Assembly: GCF_016861975.1 (NCBI RefSeq)
Contig: NZ_BOMB01000017.1
Span: forward strand, 1 to 64,000
Length of the DNA: 64,000 bases
Direction: 5' to 3'
Origin: Actinocatenispora rupis
GTDB taxonomy: Bacteria > Actinomycetota > Actinomycetes > Mycobacteriales > Micromonosporaceae
Part shown: positions 8,149 through 16,963 of the stretch, in pieces
How the letters are laid out: each line of letters starts with the position of its first letter
How positions within the stretch are numbered: the first letter of the stretch is position 1
Position numbers and translations under genes: made by a program
Notes under the pieces: model-generated
The model's input: only the letters and a program-made list of their open reading frames with translations
Told to the model about the DNA's origin: nothing
The model's database searches: none

Positions 8149-9184
8149 CGCCCCGGCGGTACCCGACGAACGGGTCGCCGCGGTCTCCCCGGTACGGCGG
8201 CTGCTGGTGCGGCCGGAGCTGGGCGCGCTGATCGGCGCGGTCGTGGTGTTCGTGTTCTTCGCGCTGCTGTCCTCGACGTTCCGGTCCGCGGACGGCGTGG
8301 CGAACTGGCTGGACCCCGCCTCGACGCTGGGCATCATGGCGGTCGCGGTGGCGCTGCTGATGATCGGCGGCGAGTTCGACCTGTCCGCCGGCGTCCTCAC
8401 CGGTACGACGGGGCTGGCCGTGACGATCCTCGCCACCCGGTTCGGGCTGAACGTGTGGCTCGCGGTGCTGCTGTCGCTGGTGCTGGCGCTCGCCGTGGGC
8501 CTGGCCAACGGGTACGTGGTGACCCGGACGAAGCTGCCCAGCTTCATCGTCACGCTCGGCATGTTCCTCGTACTCCAGGGCCTGAACCTCGGCGTGACGA
8601 AGCTGCTGACCGGCAACGTACTGGTCGGCGGACTGGTCGGCCGGTCCGGTTTCGACAGCGCGCACCTGGTCTTCGCGTCCTCCGTGGTCCTCGGCGGCAC
8701 GTACTTCAAGGTGTCGATCGTGTGGTGGCTGGTGCTGACCGTGCTGGCGACGCTGGTGCTGCTGCGTACCCGGTTCGGGAACTGGGTGTTCGCGGTCGGC
8801 GGGGACGCGAACGCGGCGCGCAAGGTCGGCGTGCCCGCGACCCGGACGAGCATGGCGCTGTTCGCGACGACGGCAACGGCGGCCTGGCTGGTCGGCACGA
8901 TCACCGCGCTGCGCAACACGTCCGCGCAGGCCGACGCCGGCGTCGGCGACGAGCTGACGTTCATCGTCGCGGCGGTGATCGGCGGCTGCCTGCTGACCGG
9001 CGGGTTCGGCTCGGCGGTCGGCGCGTCGCTGGGCGCGCTGATCTTCGGCATGACCTCCGTCGGCATCGTGTACGCCGGCTGGGACGCCGACTGGTACAAG
9101 CTCTTCCTCGGCGCGATGCTGCTGCTGGCGGTCTTCGCCAACCAGTTCGTACGCCGCTACGCGGAACGGCGGAGGCGCTCATGA
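8144..9184 (+). CDS. Sugar ABC transporter permease (RbsC-type)
   Basis: 346-residue BPD_transp_2 permease with around nine or ten hydrophobic helices. The conserved [17 protein letters not shown] (near residue 80) and the loop [17 protein letters not shown] (near residue 220) are hallmarks of the ribose/branched-chain class permeases. The ATG at 8144 is chosen over an in-frame GTG at 8108 because it has GAAGGAGG at proper distance. Its end overlaps the ATPase start (ATGA at 9181), so the two are coupled. It forms the membrane channel for the upstream lipoprotein. Confidence 0.92.
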   Translation: MSAPAVPDERVAAVSPVRRLLVRPELGALIGAVVVFVFFALLSSTFRSADGVANWLDPASTLGIMAVAVALLMIGGEFDLSAGVLTGTTGLAVTILATRFGLNVWLAVLLSLVLALAVGLANGYVVTRTKLPSFIVTLGMFLVLQGLNLGVTKLLTGNVLVGGLVGRSGFDSAHLVFASSVVLGGTYFKVSIVWWLVLTVLATLVLLRTRFGNWVFAVGGDANAARKVGVPATRTSMALFATTATAAWLVGTITALRNTSAQADAGVGDELTFIVAAVIGGCLLTGGFGSAVGASLGALIFGMTSVGIVYAGWDADWYKLFLGAMLLLAVFANQFVRRYAERRRRS

Positions 9185-9963
9185 GCGACGACACTGCCCT
9201 GCTGGAGGTACGCGGGGTCGGCAAGCGGTTCGGCCCGGTGATCGCGCTCGCCGACGTGTCCACCACGGTCGCCGCGGGCCAGGTCACCTGCGTACTCGGG
9301 GACAACGGTGCGGGCAAGTCCACGGTGATCTCGCTGCTGTCCGGGGTGCACCGGCCGGACGAGGGCGAGATCCGGCTCGCCGGCGTACCGGTGGACTTCG
9401 CCGGGCCGCGGGACGCGCTCGCCGCCGGCATCGCGACCGTGTACCAGGATCTGGCGTTGGTGCCGCTGATGTCGGTGTGGCGCAACTTCGTGCTGGGCGC
9501 GGAGCCGACGCGCCGGTTCGGTCCGCTGCGGCGCCTCGACGTACGGGCGGCGCGGGAGACCACCCGGACCGAGCTGGCCGGGATGGGCATCGACCTGCGG
9601 GACGTGGACCAGCCGGTCGGTACGCTGTCCGGCGGTGAGCGGCAGGCGGTCGCCATCGCCCGCGCCGTGTACCTCGGCGCCCGGGTGCTCATCCTCGACG
9701 AGCCGACCTCGGCGCTCGGGGTGAAGCAGGCCGGCACCGTGCTCCGGCACATCGCCGCGGCCCGGGACCGCGGGATCGCCGTGGTGTTCGTGACGCACAA
9801 CCCGCACCACGCGCACCCGGTCGGCGACCGGTTCCTGATCCTCAAGCGTGGCCGCAGTCTCGGCGACCATGCGAAGGGCGAGCTGTCCCGGGACGACCTG
9901 ACCCGGCTGATGGCCGGTGGCGCGGAGCTGGACGACCTCGCCGCCGAGCTGGACCGACCGTAA
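9181..9963 (+). CDS. Sugar ABC transporter ATP-binding protein
   Basis: 260-residue ATPase that energises the importer. Walker A is GDNGAGKST (about residues 40-48), the signature [14 protein letters not shown], Walker [13 protein letters not shown], and the H-loop FVTHN. It has a single nucleotide-binding domain, unlike the tandem RbsA, and resembles the FrcA type. Substrate specificity cannot be derived. Last gene of the three-gene operon, ending 8 bases before a strong inverted-repeat terminator. Confidence 0.93.
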   Translation: MSDDTALLEVRGVGKRFGPVIALADVSTTVAAGQVTCVLGDNGAGKSTVISLLSGVHRPDEGEIRLAGVPVDFAGPRDALAAGIATVYQDLALVPLMSVWRNFVLGAEPTRRFGPLRRLDVRAARETTRTELAGMGIDLRDVDQPVGTLSGGERQAVAIARAVYLGARVLILDEPTSALGVKQAGTVLRHIAAARDRGIAVVFVTHNPHHAHPVGDRFLILKRGRSLGDHAKGELSRDDLTRLMAGGAELDDLAAELDRP

Positions 9964-9970
9964 CCCACGG

Positions 9971-10006
9971 CGCCGGGATCCGTTGGTACGCAAGCGGATC
10001 CCGGCG
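9971..10006. terminator. Bidirectional terminator-like inverted repeat
   Basis: CGCCGGGATCCG (9971-9982) and CGGATCCCGGCG (9995-10006) form a perfect 12-bp stem around TTGGTACGCAAG. It fills the 43-base gap between the convergent ATPase and TetR genes and abuts the TetR stop codon. This is the best copy of the GGATCCGTTG repeat family. Confidence 0.75.
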
Positions 10007-10627
10007 TCAGTGCCGCCGGCGTCGGCGTGGTGCGGGCAGTCCGACGAGCTTGGTGAGGAACCGGTCGAGCTGCTCCTCGGCCGGCGGCCACGGCAGGTCC
10101 GGTTCGTTGATGCGCTGCGACAGCATCCCGTTCACCGCGGTACGCAGGTCGATCGCGACCGTCGTCGGGTCGTCGGCCGGCGCGACCCCGGCGTCCATGC
10201 ACGCGCGCACGTCGTCGACGGTGCGCTGCACCATCACCTCCTTGAACGGCATGCCGAGCCGGCGGTGCACCGTGCTCTCGTGCAGCACCTTGTAGAGCCC
10301 CGGGTGCTCCTCGGCCCACCGCGCGCCGGCGAGGATCCGCGCCCGTAGCCGCGCGCCGGGCCCCTTCTCCGCGGCGGACGCCTCGTCGCCGGCACGTACC
10401 AGGTCCTCGTGGCAGCGCTGCATGGCGGCGAGGACGAGCGCGTCGCGGTCGGGGAAGTGCAGGTACACCGAGGTGGCGGCGATGTGCACGGCGCGCGCGA
10501 CGGCGCGCAGCGACAGCGCCTCGTCGTCGGCGAGCTCGTCGAGCATCCGTACGGCCGCGGTGACGATCTCGTCGCGCAGGCGGTCGCCCTGTCCGCGCAC
10601 GTTCGGCCGGCGCCGGGTCTGGTCCAT
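10007..10627 (-). CDS. TetR/AcrR family regulator
   Basis: 206 residues. The N-terminal helix-turn-helix spans about 14-60 (LRDEIVTAAVRMLDEL, then LSLRAVARAVHIAATSVYLHFPDRDALV), a typical TetR DNA-binding domain. The C-terminal ligand domain (EEHPGLYKVLHES onwards) resembles the TetR_C_33/WHG group. Divergent from an AhpD-like gene across 74 bases that carry repeated GCGCTACAG; it likely represses that gene and itself. The ligand is unknown. Begins with ATG at 10627, with the gene tail rich in Arg. Confidence 0.88.
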   Translation of the reverse strand: MDQTRRRPNVRGQGDRLRDEIVTAAVRMLDELADDEALSLRAVARAVHIAATSVYLHFPDRDALVLAAMQRCHEDLVRAGDEASAAEKGPGARLRARILAGARWAEEHPGLYKVLHESTVHRRLGMPFKEVMVQRTVDDVRACMDAGVAPADDPTTVAIDLRTAVNGMLSQRINEPDLPWPPAEEQLDRFLTKLVGLPAPRRRRRH

Positions 10628-10701
10628 GACCGCCGATTGTAACTGGACACCTATTGCGCTACAGTCGTCGCGCTACAGCTGTTTTCCAATAAGGAGCGAC
10701 C
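10628..10701. promoter_or_regulatory. Divergent promoter/operator region with repeated GCGCTACAG
   Basis: This unusually AT-containing 74-base region separates TetR and the AhpD-like gene. GCGCTACAG appears twice (10658-10666 and 10672-10680), 14 bases apart, and TGT-N6-ACA is visible at 10638-10649. AAGGAG (10691-10696) serves the GTG at 10702. The repeats are plausible TetR operators; which bases are bound is not shown. Confidence 0.5.
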
Positions 10702-11445
10702 GTGACCGTCACGACCGGAGTTCCCACCACACCAACCGTTCCGGACCCCGCCGCGCTCGACCCGGTGTTCGCGCAGATGGCCGCCGCCACCGTCGGCCAG
10801 GCCGACGCCCTGCCCACGCTGACCGCCCGGGAGAAGACGTTCCTGCACATCACCGCCGACGTGTGCCAGCAGTGCCTCGGCCTGCCGTTCGAACTGCACG
10901 TGCGCGCCGGCCTCCGGCAGGGCGTCTCCACCGCCGACGTCCGCGCCCTGCTGCGCCTCATCTCGTACGACACCGGTTACCACGCGGCGCTGGCCGCCCT
11001 CGAACGGCTGGCGGACGTAGAGGAACGCCTCGGCCTGCCCCGGCCGGACGCCGAGCCGCTGGCCGACGAGCTCGTGTCCACCGGACCCGACGCCGCGCGC
11101 AGCCCGCTGCCCGAGCAGGTCCGCGCCGCACTCACCGACCTCGACCCCGCCTTCCTGGCGTACTTCGAGCTCCAGTCCCGGATGCGGCTGCCGGACGGGC
11201 CGGGGACGCTGACCGTACGGGAGCGGGCGTTCACGACGATGAGCGTCGACGTGCACTACCAGACGCTGGGCGAGACGTTCCGGATCCACATCGACCGGGC
11301 GCTGCGGGGCGGCGCCACGGTCGACGACGTCCGGGTGGCGCTGGCGTACCTGGGGCAGTTCGGTGCGACCCGGGCGTGGCAGGCGTGGCGCGCCTTCCAC
11401 GCGCACGCCGCCGACGCCGGCTGGACCGCTACCCCGGCGGGCTGA
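10702..11445 (+). CDS. Carboxymuconolactone-decarboxylase / AhpD-like protein
   Basis: 247 residues made of two AhpD-like halves. The first half has DVCQQCLGLPFELHVRAGL (about residues 53-71), a CxxC with a downstream His as in AhpD-type peroxidase/reductase folds. The second half has SVDVHYQTLGETFRIHIDRAL at the equivalent place but no cysteine, so it is probably structural. GTG start with AAGGAG six bases ahead. Transcribed away from a TetR gene, so likely induced by a chemical or oxidative signal. The last 17 bases overlap the convergent membrane-protein gene. A decarboxylase activity cannot be claimed. Confidence 0.83.
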   Translation: MTVTTGVPTTPTVPDPAALDPVFAQMAAATVGQADALPTLTAREKTFLHITADVCQQCLGLPFELHVRAGLRQGVSTADVRALLRLISYDTGYHAALAALERLADVEERLGLPRPDAEPLADELVSTGPDAARSPLPEQVRAALTDLDPAFLAYFELQSRMRLPDGPGTLTVRERAFTTMSVDVHYQTLGETFRIHIDRALRGGATVDDVRVALAYLGQFGATRAWQAWRAFHAHAADAGWTATPAG

Positions 11446-12475
11446 CCGCCTCGGCGAGCCGCCGGTGGTGCGCCACCATCGCCAGCATCACCAGCTGGTA
11501 CGGCAGCTCGGCCAGCGCGCCGAACTGGCTGTCGGTGAAGTTGAACAGCTGTGTCACGAACAGGTTCAGGTACAGGGACGCGGACAGCAGCGTCAGCGCG
11601 GTACGCCGCCGGCGTCGCCACAGTACGGCGCCGGTGACGGCGAGCGTCGCCTCCAGCGGGCGTACGACGGCGCTGGCGAGTACGGCGGTGGTGTCCTGGC
11701 CGGGGTCGAGGTGGTGCCCGGCGGCGACCGACAGGGCCTGGCCGAGGAAGATCGCGGCGACCAGTACCCGGGAGACCGTGAACAACCCGATCAGTCCGGG
11801 CATCAGCCAGCGTGTGCCGACCAGCCACCGTACGGCGGCCAGCGGGCGGCGGACGAGTCGGCGCAGGCGTTCGGGCGCGGTGCGTTCGGGTGTCGCGGCC
11901 AGCAACCGGCGTACGGCCGCCGCGGCCTCGTCGTCGCGCCCGGACACCAACCGTTCCGCGGTACGCCGCTGCCGCGCGGTCAGCCCGCCGGCGAGGCCGC
12001 CCGCCGCGATCAGCGCCGCCTCCGCGACCGGGCCGCCGCCCCGCGGCCACCGTGCCGCCGACGCCCGCGACACCGCCAGCAGCATCACCGCGAACAGGCA
12101 GTACATGATGCCGGCGGCGGGGCGGAAGAAGTAGTCGTTGTGCTGCGTGACGAACTTGCCGACCTCGTCGACGAACAGGCCCACGCCGACGCCGCCGACC
12201 AGCGCGGTCCCGACACGCGCCGGCCCGCCGGTCACCAGCAGCCCCAGCATCAGGCCGACCAGCATGAGCAGACCGCCCCACAGCGCGTGGGCGACGTGCA
12301 GCGTGCCGTTGCCGACCTGCGGGTACCCGGAGGCGGCGAGCAGCGCCCGGGTGACGAGCACCGTACTGACGCCGACGAGGAGCAGGACGCGGACGTTGCG
12401 GGCACCGTCCGGCTGCCGTACGGTCCGGCGGCCGAGCGCCGCGCGTACCCCGTCGATCGTGGTGGCCGGGCTCAT
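11429..12475 (-). CDS. Polytopic membrane protein of unknown function
   Basis: 348 residues with about eight hydrophobic segments and a charged middle region (about 150-220). Conserved-looking stretches are HVAHALWGGLLML and FVDEVGKFVTQHNDYFFRP, where charged and aromatic residues lie close to the membrane. I do not recognise an enzymatic family. The start ATG is at 12475. It overlaps the end of the convergent AhpD-like gene by 17 bases and is followed upstream by the AraC gene in the same direction, 45 bases away, so the two could share a transcript. Confidence 0.72.
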   Translation of the reverse strand: MSPATTIDGVRAALGRRTVRQPDGARNVRVLLLVGVSTVLVTRALLAASGYPQVGNGTLHVAHALWGGLLMLVGLMLGLLVTGGPARVGTALVGGVGVGLFVDEVGKFVTQHNDYFFRPAAGIMYCLFAVMLLAVSRASAARWPRGGGPVAEAALIAAGGLAGGLTARQRRTAERLVSGRDDEAAAAVRRLLAATPERTAPERLRRLVRRPLAAVRWLVGTRWLMPGLIGLFTVSRVLVAAIFLGQALSVAAGHHLDPGQDTTAVLASAVVRPLEATLAVTGAVLWRRRRRTALTLLSASLYLNLFVTQLFNFTDSQFGALAELPYQLVMLAMVAHHRRLAEAVSPPG

Positions 12476-12520
12476 GCGGCGTCGCGGATGTCGGTCACCC
12501 CGCCATTCTGCGCCAGCCCC

Positions 12521-13261
12521 TCAGCGGTACGCGCCGGGCGTACTCCCGAACGCGCGGCGGAACACGTCGATGAACGCGCTGGCCGACGACCAGCCGCAGC
12601 GGTGCGCCACCGTGGTCACCGGCTGCCGCTCGGCGAGCAGCAGCAGCGCGTGGTAGAGCCGCAGCCGGGCGCGCCACTGCGGGAACGTCATACCCAGTTC
12701 GGCCGCGCAGAGCCGGGTCAGGGTCCGCTCGCTCGCGCCGACCTCGGCACCCAGCGCCGCCAGCGTACGGCGGTCGGCGGGGTCGCGGCGCAGCAGCTCG
12801 CACACCGCGGCCAGCCGCGGATCGGCCGGCTCCGGCAGGTGGACCGGCCGGTCCGCGCCGGCCCGCCGCAGCCGGTCGAGCAGTACCGCGCGCAGCCGTC
12901 GCCGCTCGGCCGCCCCGTCGTCCACCTCCCGGGTGTACGCGAGGATCAGCTCGCGGAGGAGGGGACCGACGGCGAGGACCGCCGGGGCGGTGAGCCGCAG
13001 CGGGTTGTCGGTGGCGGGCAGCCCGATGGAGTGCAGGTCGAGGCGGCCGTGCGCGTGGTGCGCGTGCACCGTGCCGGCCGGGATCCACAGCGCGTGCGTA
13101 CCGGGGGCGACCCACAACCCGCCGTCGGTACGGACGGACAGCACGCCGCGCCCCGCGTACAGGATCTGGTGTTCGTCGTGGCGGTGCGGGTCGATGCGCT
13201 CCCCGGCGGCCAGCGGGCGGACGCTGGCCGGGGCCGCGGACTCCTGGCGGAAATTCTGCAT
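12521..13261 (-). CDS. AraC family regulator with cupin domain
   Basis: 246 residues. The N-terminal cupin (about 15-100) shows the sensing-type HRHDEHQILYAGRGVLSV. The C-terminal AraC domain holds two helix-turn-helices, with the signature VAHRCGWSSASAFIDVFRRAFGSTPGAYR-like ending, seen from about residue 205. ATG 13261 is preferred; an upstream start at 13318 would run into the divergent MFS start at 13317. It faces the fosmidomycin-resistance-type pump across 55 bases, so it probably controls that pump in response to its substrate. Confidence 0.88.
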   Translation of the reverse strand: MQNFRQESAAPASVRPLAAGERIDPHRHDEHQILYAGRGVLSVRTDGGLWVAPGTHALWIPAGTVHAHHAHGRLDLHSIGLPATDNPLRLTAPAVLAVGPLLRELILAYTREVDDGAAERRRLRAVLLDRLRRAGADRPVHLPEPADPRLAAVCELLRRDPADRRTLAALGAEVGASERTLTRLCAAELGMTFPQWRARLRLYHALLLLAERQPVTTVAHRCGWSSASAFIDVFRRAFGSTPGAYR

Positions 13262-13316
13262 TACCTGGCACTTTATCGGAAGCGGGACGCCGCCCCGGCG
13301 GGTCATGATCGGCGAC

Positions 13317-14462
13317 ATGCCCCGTCGGATCCTCCCGCTGTCGATCGGCCACGGCTGCGTCGACGTGTACCAGGGCGCGGTCGCCGCGCTCGTACCGTTC
13401 CTCGTCGCACAACGGCATTACGGGTACGCGGCGGCGTCCGGTGTCGTGCTTGCCGCGTCGCTGCTGTCGAGCGTGGCGCAGCCGGTGTTCGGGGCGCTGA
13501 CCGACCGGCGGCCGGCTCCGTGGCTGCTGCCGGCCGGTACCGCGGCGGCCGGTGCCGGGATCGCGCTGAGCGGCGTGGCCGGGCCGTACCCGGCGACCCT
13601 GGCGGCGGTGGCGGTGTCCGGGATCGGCGTCGCGGCGTACCACCCGGAGTCGGCGCGGGTGGCGCGGATCGCCGGCGGCGGCTCGCACACCGCGATGGGG
13701 GTCTTCTCGCTCGGCGGCAACCTGGGCTTCGCCGCGGCGCCGCTGCTGGTCACCCCGGTCGTGGCCGCGGCCGGGCTGACCGCGACCCCGCTGCTGGCGC
13801 TGCCGGCGGCGCTCGGCGTCCTGCTGTGCCTGACCGCCGCCCGGGTACCGCGCGCCGCCGGTCCCGCGGCCGTCCGCCCCGGCGGCGTCGACGACCGCGC
13901 CTCGTTCGTACGGTTGGCGGTGGTGGTCGGGCTGCGGTCGGTGGCGTTCGTCGGCCTCGCGTCCTTCCTCGCCGTGTACGTGCGGCAGCGCGTCGGCGGC
14001 GGTCCCGCGGTCGGCGCCGCCGCCCTGTTCGTCCTGTACCTCGGCGGCGCCGTCGGTACCGTCCTCGGCGGCCGGCTGGCCGAGTCGTGGGGCCGCGTCG
14101 CCGTCGTCCGCCGGTCGTACGCGGTGGCCGTGCCGGCCGTCGCCGGTGTGCTGCTCGTACCCGGGCCGGCGTGCTTCGCGTTCGTCGCGCTGACCTCCGC
14201 CGCCCTGTACGTGCCGTTCTCCGTGCAGGTCACCCTCGGCCAGGACTACCTGCCCAGCCGGGTCGGTACCGCGAGCGGCGTCACGCTCGGCCTCGCGGTC
14301 AGCGTCGGCGGCGTCGCCAGCCCGCTGATCGGTGCCGTGGCCGACGCGTACTCGCTGCTCGTGGCGTTGCTGCCGCTGGTGGCCCTGCCGGCGGCCGCCT
14401 GGCTGGTCGCCCGTACGCTGCCCGAGCCCCGTGTTCCCACCCAGGAGCCCGCCCGTGTCTGA
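13317..14462 (+). CDS. MFS transporter, fosmidomycin-resistance (Fsr) type
   Basis: 381 residues, twelve predicted helices. The opening HGCVDVYQGAVAALVPFL, then LTDRRPAPWL, and the YHPESARVARIAGG motif (about residues 107-120) with SLGGNLGFAAAP match the Fsr/YnfM-like subfamily, where HPExA is characteristic. These are proton-driven efflux pumps. ATG 13317. Its last bases overlap an ABC ATPase start (GTG 14455) by 8, so the two are translationally coupled, an unusual pairing. Divergent AraC regulator upstream. The substrate is unknown; the family is named after fosmidomycin but many members export other compounds. Confidence 0.85.
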   Translation: MPRRILPLSIGHGCVDVYQGAVAALVPFLVAQRHYGYAAASGVVLAASLLSSVAQPVFGALTDRRPAPWLLPAGTAAAGAGIALSGVAGPYPATLAAVAVSGIGVAAYHPESARVARIAGGGSHTAMGVFSLGGNLGFAAAPLLVTPVVAAAGLTATPLLALPAALGVLLCLTAARVPRAAGPAAVRPGGVDDRASFVRLAVVVGLRSVAFVGLASFLAVYVRQRVGGGPAVGAAALFVLYLGGAVGTVLGGRLAESWGRVAVVRRSYAVAVPAVAGVLLVPGPACFAFVALTSAALYVPFSVQVTLGQDYLPSRVGTASGVTLGLAVSVGGVASPLIGAVADAYSLLVALLPLVALPAAAWLVARTLPEPRVPTQEPARV

Positions 14463-15261
14463 CGCCGACGTCCCGGTCCTCGCCGCGGTCGGGGTGACCG
14501 TCGTCCGCGACGGCCGCGCCCTGCTCGCCGACATCGACCTCACCGTACGGCCCGGCGAACACTGGGCGCTGCTCGGCGCGAACGGTGCCGGCAAGTCCAC
14601 CCTGCTCTCCGTACTCGGCGCGCACCAGCACCCCACCCGCGGCGGCGCCACCGTACTCGGCCGGCGCCTCGGCCGGGTCGACGTCCGCGAACTGCGCGGC
14701 CACATCGGTCACGTCGATCCGCGGCACCCGGTCCGGTCCCCGCTGACCGTCCGCCAGGTCGTACTGACCGGCTGTACCGGCAGCGTCGAGCCGGTGCCGC
14801 GGTGGCGCCCGGACGATGCGGCGCTCAAGCGGGCCGACGCGCTGATCGACCTGCTCGGCCTGACCCACCGCGCCGGCGCCACCTGGCCGGTACTGTCGCA
14901 GGGCGAGCGGGGCAAGGCGCTGATCGCCCGCGCGCTCATGCCGGCGCCGCGAATGCTGCTGCTCGACGAACCCGCCACCGGGCTCGACCTGGCCGCCCGC
15001 GAACAGCTCCTGGACAGCCTCGACGAGCTGCGCCGGGAGTACCCGGGGCTGGCGAGCGTGCTGGTCACGCACCACCTGGAGGAACTGCCGAGCAGTACCA
15101 GCCACGCGCTGCTGCTGCGCGACGGCCGTACCGTCGCCGCCGGCCCGGTCGACACCGTACTGACCAGCGAGCTGGTGAGCGCCGCGTTCCGGCACCCGGT
15201 GGAGATCGCCCGCGCCGACGGCCGCTGGCGCGCCACCGCCCGGCACCGCCGCCCGGACTGA
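14455..15261 (+). CDS. ABC transporter ATP-binding protein
   Basis: 268 residues with Walker A GANGAGKST (about residues 43-51), signature LSQGERGKALIARAL, Walker B MLLLDEPATGLDL and H-loop VTHHLEEL. The protein resembles the YlmA/ModF-like group of stand-alone ATPases. No permease or binding protein lies beside it. GTG 14455 overlaps the MFS gene by 8 bases. It may serve a transporter encoded elsewhere or have a translational-resistance style role; neither can be shown. It ends 87 bases before a convergent small gene. Confidence 0.86.
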   Translation: MSDADVPVLAAVGVTVVRDGRALLADIDLTVRPGEHWALLGANGAGKSTLLSVLGAHQHPTRGGATVLGRRLGRVDVRELRGHIGHVDPRHPVRSPLTVRQVVLTGCTGSVEPVPRWRPDDAALKRADALIDLLGLTHRAGATWPVLSQGERGKALIARALMPAPRMLLLDEPATGLDLAAREQLLDSLDELRREYPGLASVLVTHHLEELPSSTSHALLLRDGRTVAAGPVDTVLTSELVSAAFRHPVEIARADGRWRATARHRRPD

Positions 15262-15348
15262 CCGCCGGGCCGTACCGTCCAGTGTGGACAGTCGGCGAAC
15301 GTCGGCGCGGCAGGCGACCGGTGACCTGCGCCCGGCGTACCCGGAAGG

Positions 15349-15603
15349 TCAGTCGCGGAGGATCGCGATGCCGGACGTGCGCGCGGACACGGTGCGGTGC
15401 AGGACGCGCTGGCCGCGCGGGTCGAGCTCCCAGCCGGTCAGCAGCAGCCAGCGGGCCTCCTTGGCCGTGCGGTGCTCGGCCGCGTCGATCGTCGACGGCT
15501 GGGGCGGCGCGGTGATGAGCAGCTGGATCGGCCTCGCGCGGAACTGTGGCGATGCCTCGGGTCCGAGGTACACCGTCTGGCCGACGTGCGGAATGACACC
15601 CAT
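15349..15603 (-). CDS. Small conserved-looking protein of unknown function
   Basis: 84 residues from ATG 15603 (a GTG two codons upstream is also possible). The sequence opens MGVIPHVGQTVYLGPEAS and has LLITAPPQPST and RWLLLTGWELDPRGQR. It is neither low-complexity nor membrane-bound, and the pattern of strands suggests a small beta-rich fold such as an SH3-like barrel. I do not recognise a family. Convergent to the ABC ATPase, divergent from the DapA-like gene with 256 bases between, in which nothing else was found. Confidence 0.55.
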   Translation of the reverse strand: MGVIPHVGQTVYLGPEASPQFRARPIQLLITAPPQPSTIDAAEHRTAKEARWLLLTGWELDPRGQRVLHRTVSARTSGIAILRD

Positions 15604-15859
15604 CGTCACCCGTTCATGATCCGCCCCGCCGCTCGCGCTGAACAGACCGACGCCGAAGAGAGCAATGACCGTCACACCCGGCAACCATCCGGGGCACCGG
15701 GCGGGACCGTTCCGTTCCGGGAATCTCACGCCGAAACACCGCGGAACCGCGCAATGACAGGGGATTCCCGCATTGTCGACGCCGGCCGGGTTGCCACCGG
15801 CGGGGCGGTGGCAGCGTGCGACGATCGGGGCCAGGGGAGCCGTATCCGGGAGGGCGCAG

Positions 15860-16831
15860 GTGGCCGACGATCTGGGCAGGCGGACCGAGAGACTCGCCGC
15901 GCTGCTGCGCGGCCGGCTCGTCGCGGCACCGGCCACGCCGATGGACGCCACCCGGCACGTCGACCCGGCCGCGCTGGAGAAGTACGCCACCGGGCTGGCC
16001 GCGGCGGCCGACGGCGTCTGCGTCTGGGCGCACACCGGCCGCGGACTCGCGCTCCCCGCCGCCGACCGGGCGCTCGTGCTGGACACCTTCCGCGCCGCCG
16101 TCACCGGTCCGGTACTCGCCGGCGTCGGTCCCGCCGGCGCCGCCGACGCGCCGTTCCCCGCCCAACTCGACGCCACCGTACGGATGGCGGAAGCGGCCGC
16201 GGCCGGCGGCGCCGACGGGCTGATGGTGTACCCGGCGTCCGGGCTGCGGCCCGCCGAGACCCGCGCCACGCGTACCGTCCGGCTACACGAGGCGGTCGTC
16301 GCCGCCACCGGCCTGCCCGTCCTCGGCTTCCTGCTCTACCCGGAGGCCGGCGGCGTGCGGTACGACCCGGACCTGCTGCGCGAGCTCGTCGCCGTACCCG
16401 GCGTGGTCGGCGTCAAGCTCGCCACCCTGTACCAGGCCGTCGACTGCCAGGACGCGGTCGACGCCATCCACGCCGCCGGCGGACTCGCCGTCACCGGCGA
16501 GGACCGGATGTTCGGCCCCTCCCTCACCTGGGGCGCCGACGCCGCACTCGTCGGCGTGGCCGCCGCCGCGCCCGCCCTCTCCCGATCCCTCGTACGGGCC
16601 TGGTTCGACGGGGACGCGGCGCGCTTCCTCGCCGCCAGTACGGTGATGGACCGGTTCGCCGCCCGCATCTTCCGCGCCCCCATGGACGGGTACGTGCAGC
16701 GCATGCTGTGGGTCGCCGAACGCGAAGGACTCATCGACGCCGCCGCCGCACACGACCCGTACGGCCGGACGCTCGGTGCCGCCGAGCGGGCCGACGCCCG
16801 CGCCGCGTACGACGCCGCCGTCGCCCTCTGA
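15860..16831 (+). CDS. DapA/NAL-superfamily aldolase or lyase
   Basis: 323-residue TIM-barrel protein of the dihydrodipicolinate-synthase superfamily. The Schiff-base Lys is in VVGVKLATLYQ (about residue 184) and the Tyr in FLLYPEAGG (about residue 159). The usual GTTGE carboxylate-binding motif is replaced by WAHTGRGLAL, and the middle carries GADGLMVYPASGL. So it is probably a Schiff-base aldolase or dehydratase on a different 2-oxo acid rather than DapA. GTG 15860 follows GGGAGGG. Monocistronic. A role in the sugar-acid pathway of the neighbouring 18-34 kb cluster is conceivable but unsupported by a shared operator. Confidence 0.8.
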   Translation: MADDLGRRTERLAALLRGRLVAAPATPMDATRHVDPAALEKYATGLAAAADGVCVWAHTGRGLALPAADRALVLDTFRAAVTGPVLAGVGPAGAADAPFPAQLDATVRMAEAAAAGGADGLMVYPASGLRPAETRATRTVRLHEAVVAATGLPVLGFLLYPEAGGVRYDPDLLRELVAVPGVVGVKLATLYQAVDCQDAVDAIHAAGGLAVTGEDRMFGPSLTWGADAALVGVAAAAPALSRSLVRAWFDGDAARFLAASTVMDRFAARIFRAPMDGYVQRMLWVAEREGLIDAAAAHDPYGRTLGAAERADARAAYDAAVAL

Positions 16832-16963
16832 CCGTCCGCCGCCGCCCGCCTGCCCGCTGACCTGGCGCCTTTTCCGCGGAACGGGTGCCGCTGGCCCGGT
16901 GCGCGCGCCAACGCGAGTGTCCGCCCGTCGCCGCGTGGGCCGGCGTCGTACCGTACCGGGGGG

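Noticed and set aside
16870-16882. TTCCGCGGAA palindrome between convergent genes, considered as a terminator
   Set aside because: The stem is only 10 bases of self-complementary sequence without a loop, and flanks do not extend it.
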